Of a stretch of 64,000 nucleotides of DNA, positions 1-6,036 are shown piece by piece; within the stretch, counting starts at the first letter, position 1; the number at the start of each line of letters is the position of its first letter. Location of the stretch: assembly GCF_019357415.1 (NCBI RefSeq), contig NZ_CP048410.1, positions 2,079,001 to 2,143,000 of the forward strand, given 5' to 3'. Position numbers and translations under genes: made by a program. The DNA is from Gramella sp. MT6. Its GTDB lineage: Bacteria; Bacteroidota; Bacteroidia; Flavobacteriales; Flavobacteriaceae. Under the pieces are notes generated by a model that was given only the letters and a program-made list of their open reading frames with translations, had not been told where the DNA came from and did not search any database.

Positions 1-2
1 CT

Positions 3-188
3 GATGAGGTAATGTATAAATGTCTGCAATTATTAGGTGGCTATGGTTATATGGAAGATTATCCAATGGCTCGTATGTTCAGAGACAGTAGACTTGGACC
101 AATTGGTGGTGGAACTTCTGAAATTTTGAAAGAAATTATCGCCAAAATGGTGATCGATCAGAAGGAATACAAGCCAGCAGCGAAGTAA
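3..188 (+). CDS. acyl-CoA dehydrogenase, C-terminal end (partial)
   Basis: The frame is open from the window edge and gives 61 residues ending in a TAA. It carries the C-terminal signature of acyl-CoA dehydrogenases: LQLLGGYGYMEDYP, then RMFRDSR and IGGGTSEILKE. These flavoenzymes oxidise acyl-CoA to enoyl-CoA in beta-oxidation or branched-chain amino acid breakdown. Gly occupies the place where the short/medium-chain enzymes have their catalytic Glu (YEGT in those), which points to the long-chain/isovaleryl group whose base lies on another helix; this subfamily call is an inference. The tail ends in KPAAK. A diverged copy of this same tail lies just downstream. Confidence 0.9.
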   Translation, partial: DEVMYKCLQLLGGYGYMEDYPMARMFRDSRLGPIGGGTSEILKEIIAKMVIDQKEYKPAAK

Positions 189-196
189 GACTGAAA

Positions 197-242
197 GATC
201 ACTTTGGCGAAAATGGTTTTTCCATTTGCCAAAATGGTGATC
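197..242. repeat. imperfect palindrome after the dehydrogenase gene
   Basis: Three short stems nest around a T5 loop (217-221): 197-202 with 237-242, 203-208 with 228-233, and 211-216 with 222-227. That is 18 paired bases with two small bulges (209-210 and 234-236). The right half runs into the duplicated gene tail, and the left half looks like an inverted copy of the same sequence. It could fold as a hairpin in RNA or DNA; a terminator role is not obvious because no T-run follows. Confidence 0.6.
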
Positions 243-275
243 GACCAGAAAGAGTATAAACCTGCTGCGAAATAG
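228..275 (+). repeat. second, silent-diverged copy of the dehydrogenase 3' end
   Basis: These 48 bases encode AKMVIDQKEYKPAAK followed by TAG, the same residues that end the upstream dehydrogenase (AKMVIDQKEYKPAAK then TAA). The two copies differ only at third codon positions and in the stop codon. No in-frame gene leads into this copy, so it is a relic, not a coding region. The synonymous differences suggest it came from a paralogue or an old duplication rather than a recent slip. Confidence 0.8.
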
Positions 276-303
276 TTATTACGTAAAAGAATATAATTTT
301 AAT

Positions 304-335
304 TAAACCCTGGATCTTATCCGGGGTTTATTTTT
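304..335. terminator. terminator between convergent genes
   Basis: An AAACCCTGGA / TCCGGGGTTT stem (one G-U) with a TCTTA loop is followed by ATTTTTT on the plus strand. It sits between the dehydrogenase remnant and the end of the minus-strand hydrolase, whose stop codon overlaps the right arm. Confidence 0.7.
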
Positions 336-1206
336 TCAGACTATTATAGAAAGTGCCACGTATTTTAGGTCCATTGATATAGAATTCAGAGGCTTCCTTA
401 TCTGTAAAGAATTCCGAGGTAAGTTTTTCATTATTTACGATCTCGTCTTCAGTCGCGCCTTCTTCCATTGCTTTCTGTACGTTCTCCCGAATAGTCTTTA
501 GCATATTCAGGTAAGCTTTGTAATCAGATCTATTAGCGATCGCGCCATGACCGGGAATGATTTTCGTATTCTCGTTGATCAGGGAAATTCCTGTTTCTGC
601 TGCTTTGATATCACCATCTACGCTTCCGCCGCTTTCCAGGTCGATATAGGGAAACATACCATTAAAAAAGGTGTCTCCGGTATTTAAAACATTGCTCTGG
701 GGAAAATAGATCAGTGCATCACCATCGGTATGTGCATTATGAACATGGGCTATTACAATGTCATTATTATTAATGTGAAGATTCATTTTGTCATTAAAGG
801 TAATTATGGGTAAGCCGTCGTTTTTGACATCTGTGTCTTTCAAGCTCAATCTTTTTCTCACATTTTCATGAGCCATGATCAGCGCGTCATCCTTCTTAAA
901 ATTAGCATTCCCACCGGTGTGATCGCCATGATGATGGGTATTTACCAGAAACCTTATTGGTTGATCGCTAATGGTGCCAATGGCAGTCTTGATTTTTTCG
1001 GTAAGTTGAGCGAACTGGTCATCTATCATAAAAACTCCATCGTCACCTGTAAGGACTCCAATATTTCCTCCGGCACCCTTCAACATATAAACATTATCGT
1101 TTACCGGGATAATCTCGATGGTCACATCCTGCATGTCCTGAAAGGCAAATAGGGAAGAGGTGGAGATAATAAATAAGGTGAAAATAACTTTTATAGAAGT
1201 TTTCAT
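328..1206 (-). CDS. secreted MBL-fold metallo-hydrolase
   Basis: A 292-residue protein with an N-terminal signal peptide (about residues 1-22). The metallo-beta-lactamase metal site is complete: H91-x-H93-x-D95-H96 in NTHHHGDHTGGN, H159 in NAHTDGD, D178 in NTGDTF and H220 in PGHG. The ligand order resembles class B beta-lactamases, but this layout is shared by many non-resistance hydrolases of Bacteroidota, so the substrate is unknown. It is probably a zinc hydrolase of the periplasm. The gene is monocistronic, with an inverted repeat directly upstream of its start and a terminator overlapping its stop. Resistance function should not be assumed. Confidence 0.85.
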   Translation of the reverse strand: MKTSIKVIFTLFIISTSSLFAFQDMQDVTIEIIPVNDNVYMLKGAGGNIGVLTGDDGVFMIDDQFAQLTEKIKTAIGTISDQPIRFLVNTHHHGDHTGGNANFKKDDALIMAHENVRKRLSLKDTDVKNDGLPIITFNDKMNLHINNNDIVIAHVHNAHTDGDALIYFPQSNVLNTGDTFFNGMFPYIDLESGGSVDGDIKAAETGISLINENTKIIPGHGAIANRSDYKAYLNMLKTIRENVQKAMEEGATEDEIVNNEKLTSEFFTDKEASEFYINGPKIRGTFYNSLKK

Positions 1207-1239
1207 ATTCTGTAAATTTTAGTCCCTAATTTACAGAAT
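1207..1239. promoter_or_regulatory. 11-bp inverted repeat upstream of the MBL gene
   Basis: ATTCTGTAAAT (1207-1217) and ATTTACAGAAT (1229-1239) form perfect arms with an 11-base spacer. The repeat starts one base upstream of the MBL start codon. It could be a repressor operator (centre-to-centre spacing about 22 bp) or a leader hairpin close to the start codon. No regulator gene lies next to it. Confidence 0.5.
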
Positions 1240-1290
1240 TGATTTTTACTTGTCTGGAAAATACTTTAGTAGAAATAAATAGTAAAAGTA

Positions 1291-1320
1291 TTGGGGTTTT
1301 ATAGAAATCAATTATCTTTG
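1291..1320 (+). promoter_or_regulatory. Bacteroidota-type promoter of rpsU
   Basis: TTG at 1291-1293 and TATCTTTG at 1313-1320 are separated by 19 bases. This matches the TTTG-N19-TANNTTTG consensus used by the Bacteroidota primary sigma factor. The leader to the rpsU start is about 30 nt. Confidence 0.75.
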
Positions 1321-1338
1321 CAGCCGATTCCAAAAGAG

Positions 1339-1345
1339 AGGAGGT
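1339..1345 (+). promoter_or_regulatory. strong Shine-Dalgarno of rpsU
   Basis: AGGAGGT lies 9-10 bases before the rpsU ATG. Most other genes here (tuf, secE, rplK, rplA, rplL, rpoB, rpoC) have A-rich leaders with no such motif. In Flavobacterium the ribosome hides its anti-SD with bS21, and rpsU is reported as an SD-bearing exception used for autoregulation; this site fits that model. Confidence 0.8.
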
Positions 1346-1354
1346 TATGACACT

Positions 1355-1549
1355 ATGTTAATTATACCAGTTAAAGACGGAGAAAATATAGATAGAGCTC
1401 TTAAGCGTTTCAAGCGAAAGTTCGACAAGACAGGAACTATGCGCCAGCTAAGAGATCGTCAGCATTTTACTAAGCCATCTGTGGAGCGTAGAGCTCAGAT
1501 TCAGAAAGCTGAATATATCCAGCACCTGAGAGACGCAGAGGATATCTAG
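1355..1549 (+). CDS. rpsU: 30S ribosomal protein bS21
   Basis: A 64-residue basic protein, MLIIPVKDGENIDRALKRFKRK..., of normal length for Bacteroidota bS21. It binds the 30S platform near the 3' end of 16S rRNA; in Bacteroidota it helps sequester the anti-Shine-Dalgarno sequence. The ATG at 1355 is fixed by a strong SD at 1339-1345; an upstream ATG at 1347 is out of frame. It has its own promoter and is followed by a strong terminator that abuts xerC, so it is probably transcribed mostly alone. Translation is likely to rise when ribosomes lack bS21. Confidence 0.97.
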   Translation: MLIIPVKDGENIDRALKRFKRKFDKTGTMRQLRDRQHFTKPSVERRAQIQKAEYIQHLRDAEDI

Positions 1550-1595
1550 TATTTAAACTAGATGGGCGATTGTAAAATTGCACAATAAATTTAAG

Positions 1596-1645
1596 AACTG
1601 TTGGTAGTCCAAAGTTTAGTAACTTTGTCTATCAACAGTTTTTTT
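1596..1645 (+). terminator. rpsU terminator abutting the xerC start
   Basis: Arms 1596-1616 and 1621-1640 pair nearly throughout (outer AACTGTTG/CAACAGTT, inner CAAAGTT/AACTTTG) with a TAGT loop, followed by seven T residues ending at 1645. The next base is the A of the xerC ATG. It may attenuate read-through from rpsU into xerC. Confidence 0.8.
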
Positions 1646-2536
1646 ATGCCCTTTTCTGAATTTCTGGATTACCTTCAGCTCGAAAAAAAATATTCTTCTC
1701 ATACCATTACGGCGTATTCTCGAGACTTACGCGATTTTCAGAATTTCATTTCAAGAACATACGAGCAGGAATCTCTGGAAGATGTGAATTATTCCCAGAT
1801 AAGAAGCTGGATAGTAGATCTGTCTGAATTTGGGATTACTAATAGAACCATCAACAGGAAACTTTCTTCTCTTAAATCATATTATAGGTTCCTGTTAAAG
1901 ACTGGGCAAATAGATTCTTCTCCTCTAATCAAGCACAGGGCATTAAAAACTTCAAAAAAAGTGCAGATCCCTTTTTCTGAAGCCGAGATAGTTCAAGTTC
2001 TGGAGAATATTGATGATTCAGGTTACGACGGAATACGTGACAGGTTTATTGTTGAACTGTTTTACTCTACCGGTATAAGAAGGATAGAATTGATAAATAT
2101 ACGATTGCAGGATCTGGATCTGGACTCTGGTGTTCTTAAGGTGCTAGGTAAAAGAAATAAGGAAAGGTATATTCCTCTGATCAATTCTGTAGTAAAAACC
2201 GGACGGGCTTATCTGGATTATAGAACGAACGATCACGGGGCCTTACAGGATGATCATCTTTTTTTAACTTCTAAAGGAGATAAAATCTATGAAAGTTTTG
2301 TTTATAGAATTATAAATAATTATTTTAGTGAGGTGTCTGGCAAACTAAAAAAGAGTCCGCATATACTGCGACATTCGTTTGCTACTCATTTATTGAACCA
2401 GGGAGCTAATCTAAATGCGGTAAAAGAATTATTGGGTCATTCCAGTCTGGCAGCGACTCAAGTCTACACTCACAATAGTATTGCCGAATTGAGCAAAATA
2501 CATAAACAGGCTCATCCCCGGAACAATAAGGATTAA
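1646..2536 (+). CDS. xerC: tyrosine recombinase XerC/XerD type
   Basis: A site-specific recombinase of about 296 residues that resolves chromosome dimers at dif. The start is taken at the ATG 1646 (MPFSEFLDYLQLEKK); a longer frame from a TTG at 1601 lies inside the rpsU terminator and adds no conserved sequence. An N-terminal SAM-like DNA-binding domain is followed by the catalytic domain with TGIRRIELINI (Arg), KVLGKRNKER (Lys), HILRHSFATH (His-x-x-Arg), LLGHSS (His) and the nucleophile Tyr in TQVYTH. The location between rpsU and hpf and the absence of phage genes point to the housekeeping Xer protein; XerC versus XerD cannot be decided here. Confidence 0.9.
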   Translation: MPFSEFLDYLQLEKKYSSHTITAYSRDLRDFQNFISRTYEQESLEDVNYSQIRSWIVDLSEFGITNRTINRKLSSLKSYYRFLLKTGQIDSSPLIKHRALKTSKKVQIPFSEAEIVQVLENIDDSGYDGIRDRFIVELFYSTGIRRIELINIRLQDLDLDSGVLKVLGKRNKERYIPLINSVVKTGRAYLDYRTNDHGALQDDHLFLTSKGDKIYESFVYRIINNYFSEVSGKLKKSPHILRHSFATHLLNQGANLNAVKELLGHSSLAATQVYTHNSIAELSKIHKQAHPRNNKD

Positions 2537-2569
2537 CTAATCATTTTGTTTAATTAAATTCTACAGGAT

Positions 2570-2872
2570 ATGAAAATGAATCTGCAGTCCGTAAACTTCA
2601 ATGCTGATCAAAAACTGATTGATTTCACCCAAAAAAAACTTGATAAACTAGAAAACTATTTTGATAAGATAATCCATGCCGATGTATTCTTTAAGGTGCA
2701 GAACACAAGCGCTAAAGAAAATAAAATTACAGAGATATTAATAAGTGTACCAGGAGGTGATCTCATGGTGAAAAAAACCTGTAGTAAGTTCGAAGCCTGT
2801 GTAGATGAATGCGTTAATTCATTACAGAGACAGTTAATTAAACGAAAGGAAAAAATGAGTGCTCATGTTTAG
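2570..2872 (+). CDS. hpf: ribosome hibernation promoting factor, short form
   Basis: A 100-residue member of the HPF/RaiA (ribosome-associated YfiA) family. It has the beta-alpha-beta-beta-beta-alpha core only (VNFNADQKLIDFTQKKLDKLENYF at the start) and no C-terminal dimerisation domain, as in short HPF. Such proteins bind the 30S decoding site in slow growth and silence ribosomes. It starts 33 bases after xerC, on the same strand, and is followed by the tRNA operon. Confidence 0.9.
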   Translation: MKMNLQSVNFNADQKLIDFTQKKLDKLENYFDKIIHADVFFKVQNTSAKENKITEILISVPGGDLMVKKTCSKFEACVDECVNSLQRQLIKRKEKMSAHV

Positions 2873-2895
2873 CTGATTTTTTTTAAAATTATTTT

Positions 2896-2924
2896 TTGAT
2901 AAAGGAATAATTTATATACATTTG
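2896..2924 (+). promoter_or_regulatory. promoter of the tRNA-tuf operon
   Basis: TTG (2896-2898) and TACATTTG (2917-2924) are 18 bases apart, close to the Bacteroidota consensus. It lies about 50 bases upstream of the first tRNA. Confidence 0.7.
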
Positions 2925-2925
2925 C

Positions 2926-2952
2926 AGTCCGTTAGAAATAGCGGACTTTTTT
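2926..2952 (+). terminator. short terminator hairpin overlapping the tRNA promoter start site
   Basis: AGTCCG (2926-2931) pairs with CGGACT (2942-2947), followed by a run of six T. The 5' arm falls where transcripts from the promoter just upstream should begin, so it would form only in read-through from hpf. A second repeat, TTATGCT/AGCATAA (2951-2957, 2967-2973), precedes the tRNA. Confidence 0.55.
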
Positions 2953-2975
2953 ATGCTGAAAAAGTTAGCATAAAG

Positions 2976-3049
2976 GCCGATGTAGCTCAGCTGGCTAGAG
3001 CAGCTGATTTGTAATCAGCAGGTCGTGGGTTCGAGTCCCTCCATCGGCT
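2976..3049 (+). tRNA. tRNA-Thr (anticodon UGU)
   Basis: The 74-nt cloverleaf has acceptor arms GCCGATG/CATCGGC, the D-loop AGCTCAGCTGG, anticodon loop TTTGTAA and a T-loop GTTCGAG. The anticodon TGT reads ACA/ACG. CCA is not encoded. A second, base-identical gene lies at 24261-24334. Confidence 0.97.
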
Positions 3050-3150
3050 CTTGAAATACTGAAAACACCGAAGTTTCGGAGATATTTTAAAGTTTAAAAC
3101 CTTAAGGTTTAAATGATTGAAAAATAATCTTCAGAAATTTTGAAAAATGC

Positions 3151-3182
3151 TTTGGATGGTGCTTTAAAATTGCTTTAATTTG
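3151..3182 (+). promoter_or_regulatory. possible promoter of tRNA-Tyr
   Basis: TTTG (3151-3154) and TTAATTTG (3175-3182) are 20 bases apart; the -7 element deviates from TANNTTTG at one base. It may supply extra transcription of the tRNA-Tyr/Gly/Thr-tuf part. Confidence 0.4.
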
Positions 3183-3249
3183 CACCCGTTTTAAAAACCA
3201 TCGGAAGCTTAGCTGTTTCAGCTACGGTTCTATGAAATAGTGTAAAATT

Positions 3250-3332
3250 GGGGAGATACTCAAGCGGCCAACGAGGACAGACTGTAAATCTGTTGTCTTT
3301 CGACTTCGCAGGTTCGAATCCTGCTCTCCCCA
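3250..3332 (+). tRNA. tRNA-Tyr (anticodon GUA)
   Basis: An 83-nt class II tRNA with a long variable arm (TTGTCTTTCGACTTCG region). Acceptor arms are GGGGAGA/TCTCCCC and the anticodon loop CTGTAAA gives GTA. CCA is not encoded. Confidence 0.97.
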
Positions 3333-3396
3333 CAAAGATTTTAAAATAAGCTGTTGTTAAAAGTTCGCTTTTGTAAATAGTTTTTTTTAAATCGGT

Positions 3397-3414
3397 GTTC
3401 GGGGCCACCCGAAC
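3397..3414. other. hairpin between tRNA-Tyr and tRNA-Gly
   Basis: GTTCGGG (3397-3403) and CCCGAAC (3408-3414) form a perfect 7-bp stem with a GCCA loop. No T-run follows, so it is more likely a processing or stability structure than a terminator. Confidence 0.5.
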
Positions 3415-3468
3415 AGGATCATCAAGCTTAGTGAGATAATCCTAAAGGTGTAAATCTAAAATGGAAAT

Positions 3469-3541
3469 GCGGGAGTAGCTCAGTTGGTAGAGCGTCAGCC
3501 TTCCAAGCTGAATGTCGCCGGTTCGAACCCGGTCTCCCGCT
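3469..3541 (+). tRNA. tRNA-Gly (anticodon UCC)
   Basis: A 73-nt cloverleaf with acceptor arms GCGGGAG/CTCCCGC and the anticodon loop CTTCCAA, giving TCC for GGA/GGG codons. CCA is not encoded. Confidence 0.97.
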
Positions 3542-3576
3542 CTAAATAAATTGAATCAGGATATTCCCCGGTCGTG

Positions 3577-3708
3577 AAATAGTTCAAGATTAAAGGTTTT
3601 TACTCCTTTTGGTTTTTAGAACTATTTATTAGGTTACTAATAATGGGTTATTTCGGCTATATTACCTCAGTCCTGATCTTTTCCATAAACCCTTGATAGG
3701 TTTATGGA
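3577..3708. other. structured spacer between tRNA-Gly and tRNA-Thr
   Basis: The 196-base spacer (3542-3737) holds no gene. It has two clear inverted repeats: AAATAGTTC (3577-3585) with GAACTATTT (3619-3627), and TCCATAAACC (3682-3691) with GGTTTATGGA (3699-3708). Both would fold in the precursor RNA. Neither has a T-run. Their role may be in tRNA processing. Confidence 0.5.
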
Positions 3709-3737
3709 TATCGCTGTTTAAAACAGTCAATTGTCTG

Positions 3738-3809
3738 GCCGACGTAGCTCAGGGGTAGAGCGTTTCCTTGGTAAGGAAGAGGTCACGGGTTCAATTCCCG
3801 TCGTTGGCT
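3738..3809 (+). tRNA. tRNA-Thr (anticodon GGU)
   Basis: A 72-nt cloverleaf with acceptor arms GCCGACG/CGTTGGC (one G-U) and the anticodon loop TTGGTAA, giving GGT for ACC/ACU. It lies 57 bases upstream of tuf, with no promoter-like sequence or terminator between them, so it is probably part of the tuf precursor. Confidence 0.97.
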
Positions 3810-3866
3810 CTAGTTTTGTATAAAATTGAACACTAATATATAACTAAGATTAAATAAGTATTAATT

Positions 3867-5054
3867 ATGGCAAAGGAAACTTATGATCGTTCCAAACCGC
3901 ACCTAAATATTGGTACAATTGGACACGTAGATCACGGAAAAACTACTTTAACTGCAGCTATTACTAAAGTAATGGCTGATGCTGGATATTCAGAAGCTAG
4001 TGCGTTCGACCAAATCGATAACGCTCCAGAAGAAAAAGAAAGAGGTATTACAATTAACTCTTCTCACGTAGAGTATTCAACTGCAAACCGTCACTACGCA
4101 CACGTTGACTGTCCTGGTCACGCCGATTACGTAAAGAACATGGTAACTGGTGCTGCTCAGATGGACGGTGCAATCCTTGTTGTGGCTGCGACTGATGGTC
4201 CTATGCCTCAAACTCGTGAGCACATCCTTCTTGGACGTCAGGTAGGTATTCCAAGAATCGTTGTATTCTTAAATAAAGTTGACCTTGTTGATGATGAGGA
4301 GCTTCTTGAACTAGTTGAGATGGAAGTAAGAGATCTTCTTTCTTTCTACGAGTATGATGGTGATAACGGTCCTGTAATTTCAGGTTCTGCACTTGGAGCT
4401 TTAGAAGGAGATGAGAAATGGTCTAAGACTGTTCTTGATCTTATGGAAGCTGTTGATAGCTGGATTGAACTTCCGCAGCGTGATGTAGATAAGCCTTTCT
4501 TGATGCCTATCGAAGATGTATTCTCTATTACAGGTCGTGGTACTGTTGCAACTGGTCGTATCGAGACTGGTGTTGCTAACACTGGAGATCCTGTAGAGAT
4601 CATTGGTATGGGAGCTGGAAAACTTACTTCTACTATTACTGGAGTTGAGATGTTCCGTAAGATCCTTGATAGAGGTGAAGCTGGAGATAACGTTGGTATC
4701 CTATTAAGAGGTATCGAGAAAACTCAGATCTCAAGAGGTATGGTAATTACTAAGCCTGGATCTGTAACTCCTCACGCTAAATTCAAAGCAGAGGTTTATA
4801 TCCTTAAGAAAGAAGAAGGTGGACGTCACACTCCATTCCATAACAACTACCGTCCTCAGTTCTACGTACGTACAACTGACGTAACAGGAACAATCAACCT
4901 TCCTGACGGAGTAGAAATGGTAATGCCTGGTGATAACCTTACTATTACAGTAGAGCTTATCCAGCCAATCGCAATGAACGTTGGACTACGTTTCGCTATC
5001 CGTGAAGGTGGTAGAACTGTAGGTGCTGGTCAGGTAACTGAAATTCTAGACTAA
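3867..5054 (+). CDS. tuf: elongation factor Tu
   Basis: The 395-residue EF-Tu delivers aminoacyl-tRNA to the ribosome as a GTP complex. The GTPase motifs are all present: [10 protein letters not shown] (P-loop), [22 protein letters not shown] and SALGALEG; the effector loop includes RGITIN. Domains II and III follow at about residues 210-395. The leader AAGTATTAATT before the ATG has no Shine-Dalgarno. It is transcribed after four tRNAs, and a hairpin lies 17 bases after the stop. Codon use is strongly biased, as expected for a very highly expressed gene. Confidence 0.99.
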   Translation: MAKETYDRSKPHLNIGTIGHVDHGKTTLTAAITKVMADAGYSEASAFDQIDNAPEEKERGITINSSHVEYSTANRHYAHVDCPGHADYVKNMVTGAAQMDGAILVVAATDGPMPQTREHILLGRQVGIPRIVVFLNKVDLVDDEELLELVEMEVRDLLSFYEYDGDNGPVISGSALGALEGDEKWSKTVLDLMEAVDSWIELPQRDVDKPFLMPIEDVFSITGRGTVATGRIETGVANTGDPVEIIGMGAGKLTSTITGVEMFRKILDRGEAGDNVGILLRGIEKTQISRGMVITKPGSVTPHAKFKAEVYILKKEEGGRHTPFHNNYRPQFYVRTTDVTGTINLPDGVEMVMPGDNLTITVELIQPIAMNVGLRFAIREGGRTVGAGQVTEILD

Positions 5055-5071
5055 GAATTATTATATATAAA

Positions 5072-5100
5072 AAGGTATCCCGTTAAAAGCGGGATACCTT
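5072..5100. terminator. hairpin after tuf
   Basis: AAGGTATCCCG (5072-5082) and CGGGATACCTT (5090-5100) form a perfect 11-bp stem with a 7-base loop. It lies between tuf and tRNA-Trp. There is no T-run on the plus strand, so it may be a processing site or a weak terminator. Confidence 0.55.
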
Positions 5101-5111
5101 CACTTATATTT

Positions 5112-5184
5112 ACGGGTTTAGCTCAGTTGGTAGAGCACTGGTCTCCAAAACCAGGTGTCGGGAGTTCGAGCCTCTCAACCCGTG
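5112..5184 (+). tRNA. tRNA-Trp (anticodon CCA)
   Basis: A 73-nt cloverleaf with acceptor arms ACGGGTT/AACCCGT and the anticodon loop CTCCAAA, giving CCA. It is 18 bases upstream of secE, the usual place for this tRNA in many bacteria. Confidence 0.97.
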
Positions 5185-5202
5185 CAAATATTTTTTTTGA
5201 AA

Positions 5203-5400
5203 ATGGCAGGAATTGTTAATTACGTATCAGAATCATATAACGAGTTAAGAAACCACGTTACCTGGACAAGTTGGACTGAAGCTCAAAAGCTAACAGTGCT
5301 TGTGGCTGTGTTCTCGATTATTTTTTCATTGGCTATTTGGGGTGTTGACACGCTTTTTAGTGGAGCGATTGAGCAATACTTCGAATGGGTTAAATCTTAA
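5203..5400 (+). CDS. secE: preprotein translocase subunit SecE
   Basis: A 65-residue, single-span subunit of the SecYEG channel. MAGIVNYVSESYNELRNHVTW is the amphipathic N-terminal helix, followed by one membrane segment at about residues 28-50 (LTVLVAVFSIIFSLAIWGVDTLF). The start is the ATG at 5203; an extended frame from 5155 would run through the tRNA-Trp gene and is rejected. nusG begins five bases after the stop, the classic secE-nusG pair. Confidence 0.96.
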   Translation: MAGIVNYVSESYNELRNHVTWTSWTEAQKLTVLVAVFSIIFSLAIWGVDTLFSGAIEQYFEWVKS

Positions 5401-5405
5401 AATAA

Positions 5406-5963
5406 ATGGCGATGGCAGAAGCAAAGGAAAAAAAATGGTATGTGGTTCGTGCCGTTAGTGGACAGGAGAATAAGGTCAAGGATTATATCGAGAAAGAGAT
5501 CGAATATTTAGGTCTTCAAGATGCGATAGATCAGGTTTTAGTTCCTACTGAAAAGGTTATCCAGATTCGTAATGGAAAGAAAGTAAACAAAGAAAGAGTT
5601 TACTTTCCTGGGTATGTAATGATCCAGGCTAATATAGCCGGGGAAATTCCTCATATTATTAAAGGAATCAACGGAGTTATTGGATTTCTAGGTGAAACAA
5701 AAGGAGGAGATCCTGTGCCACTTAGAAAATCTGAAGTGAATAGAATGTTAGGTAAGGTTGATGAGCTTTCTGTGAAAGCCGATAATGTTGCGATTCCGTT
5801 TACTATAGGTGAGACTATTAAAGTAATTGACGGACCGTTCAATGGTTTTAATGGTACAGTAGAAAAGATTAATGAAGAGAAGCGTAAACTTGAAGTAATG
5901 GTGAAGATTTTCGGAAGAAAAACACCATTAGAGTTAAGTTATATGCAGGTAGAAAAAGTATAA
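5406..5963 (+). CDS. nusG: transcription termination/antitermination factor NusG
   Basis: A 185-residue NusG with an NGN domain (KKWYVVRAVSGQENKVKDYIEKE at the start, binds the RNA polymerase clamp) and a C-terminal KOW domain (FTIGETIKVIDGPFNGFNGTVEKINEEKR, about 130-185) that contacts Rho or ribosomal protein S10. The inserted region between them is normal for Bacteroidota. A second in-frame ATG at 5412 (MAEAKEKK) is an equally good start. It is co-transcribed with secE. Confidence 0.97.
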   Translation: MAMAEAKEKKWYVVRAVSGQENKVKDYIEKEIEYLGLQDAIDQVLVPTEKVIQIRNGKKVNKERVYFPGYVMIQANIAGEIPHIIKGINGVIGFLGETKGGDPVPLRKSEVNRMLGKVDELSVKADNVAIPFTIGETIKVIDGPFNGFNGTVEKINEEKRKLEVMVKIFGRKTPLELSYMQVEKV

Positions 5964-6036
5964 TAATAACTGTTACATATTTTTTGATTGTTTTTTAAGC
6001 TTCCACTCAACAAACGATCATTTAAAAATTTGAAAA

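Noticed and set aside
213..275. Short ORF from ATG 213 across the duplicated tail
   Set aside because: It encodes only a few residues before the copied tail, with no promoter or leader; better read as a gene remnant.
868..1152. Plus-strand ORF of 94 codons
   Set aside because: It lies fully inside the MBL-fold gene on the other strand, has no family motif, and the MBL gene has a complete metal site.
328..1206. MBL-fold gene as an antibiotic resistance gene
   Set aside because: The metal ligands are shared by many hydrolases and the rest does not match known carbapenemases as far as I can tell, so no resistance is claimed.
1601..1645. N-terminal extension of the Xer recombinase
   Set aside because: It falls in the rpsU terminator and adds no conserved residues; the ATG at 1646 begins the family sequence.
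1646..2536. Recombinase as evidence of an integrated mobile element
   Set aside because: It lies between rpsU and hpf among core genes with no phage or transposon genes, direct repeats or change in base use; housekeeping Xer is the simpler reading.
3175..3408. Minus-strand ORF of 77 codons across tRNA-Tyr
   Set aside because: It covers the whole tRNA-Tyr gene; its text is the usual translation of tRNA sequence and has no other support.
5155..5202. Upstream extension of secE
   Set aside because: It would start inside tRNA-Trp. The ATG at 5203 begins the conserved SecE sequence.
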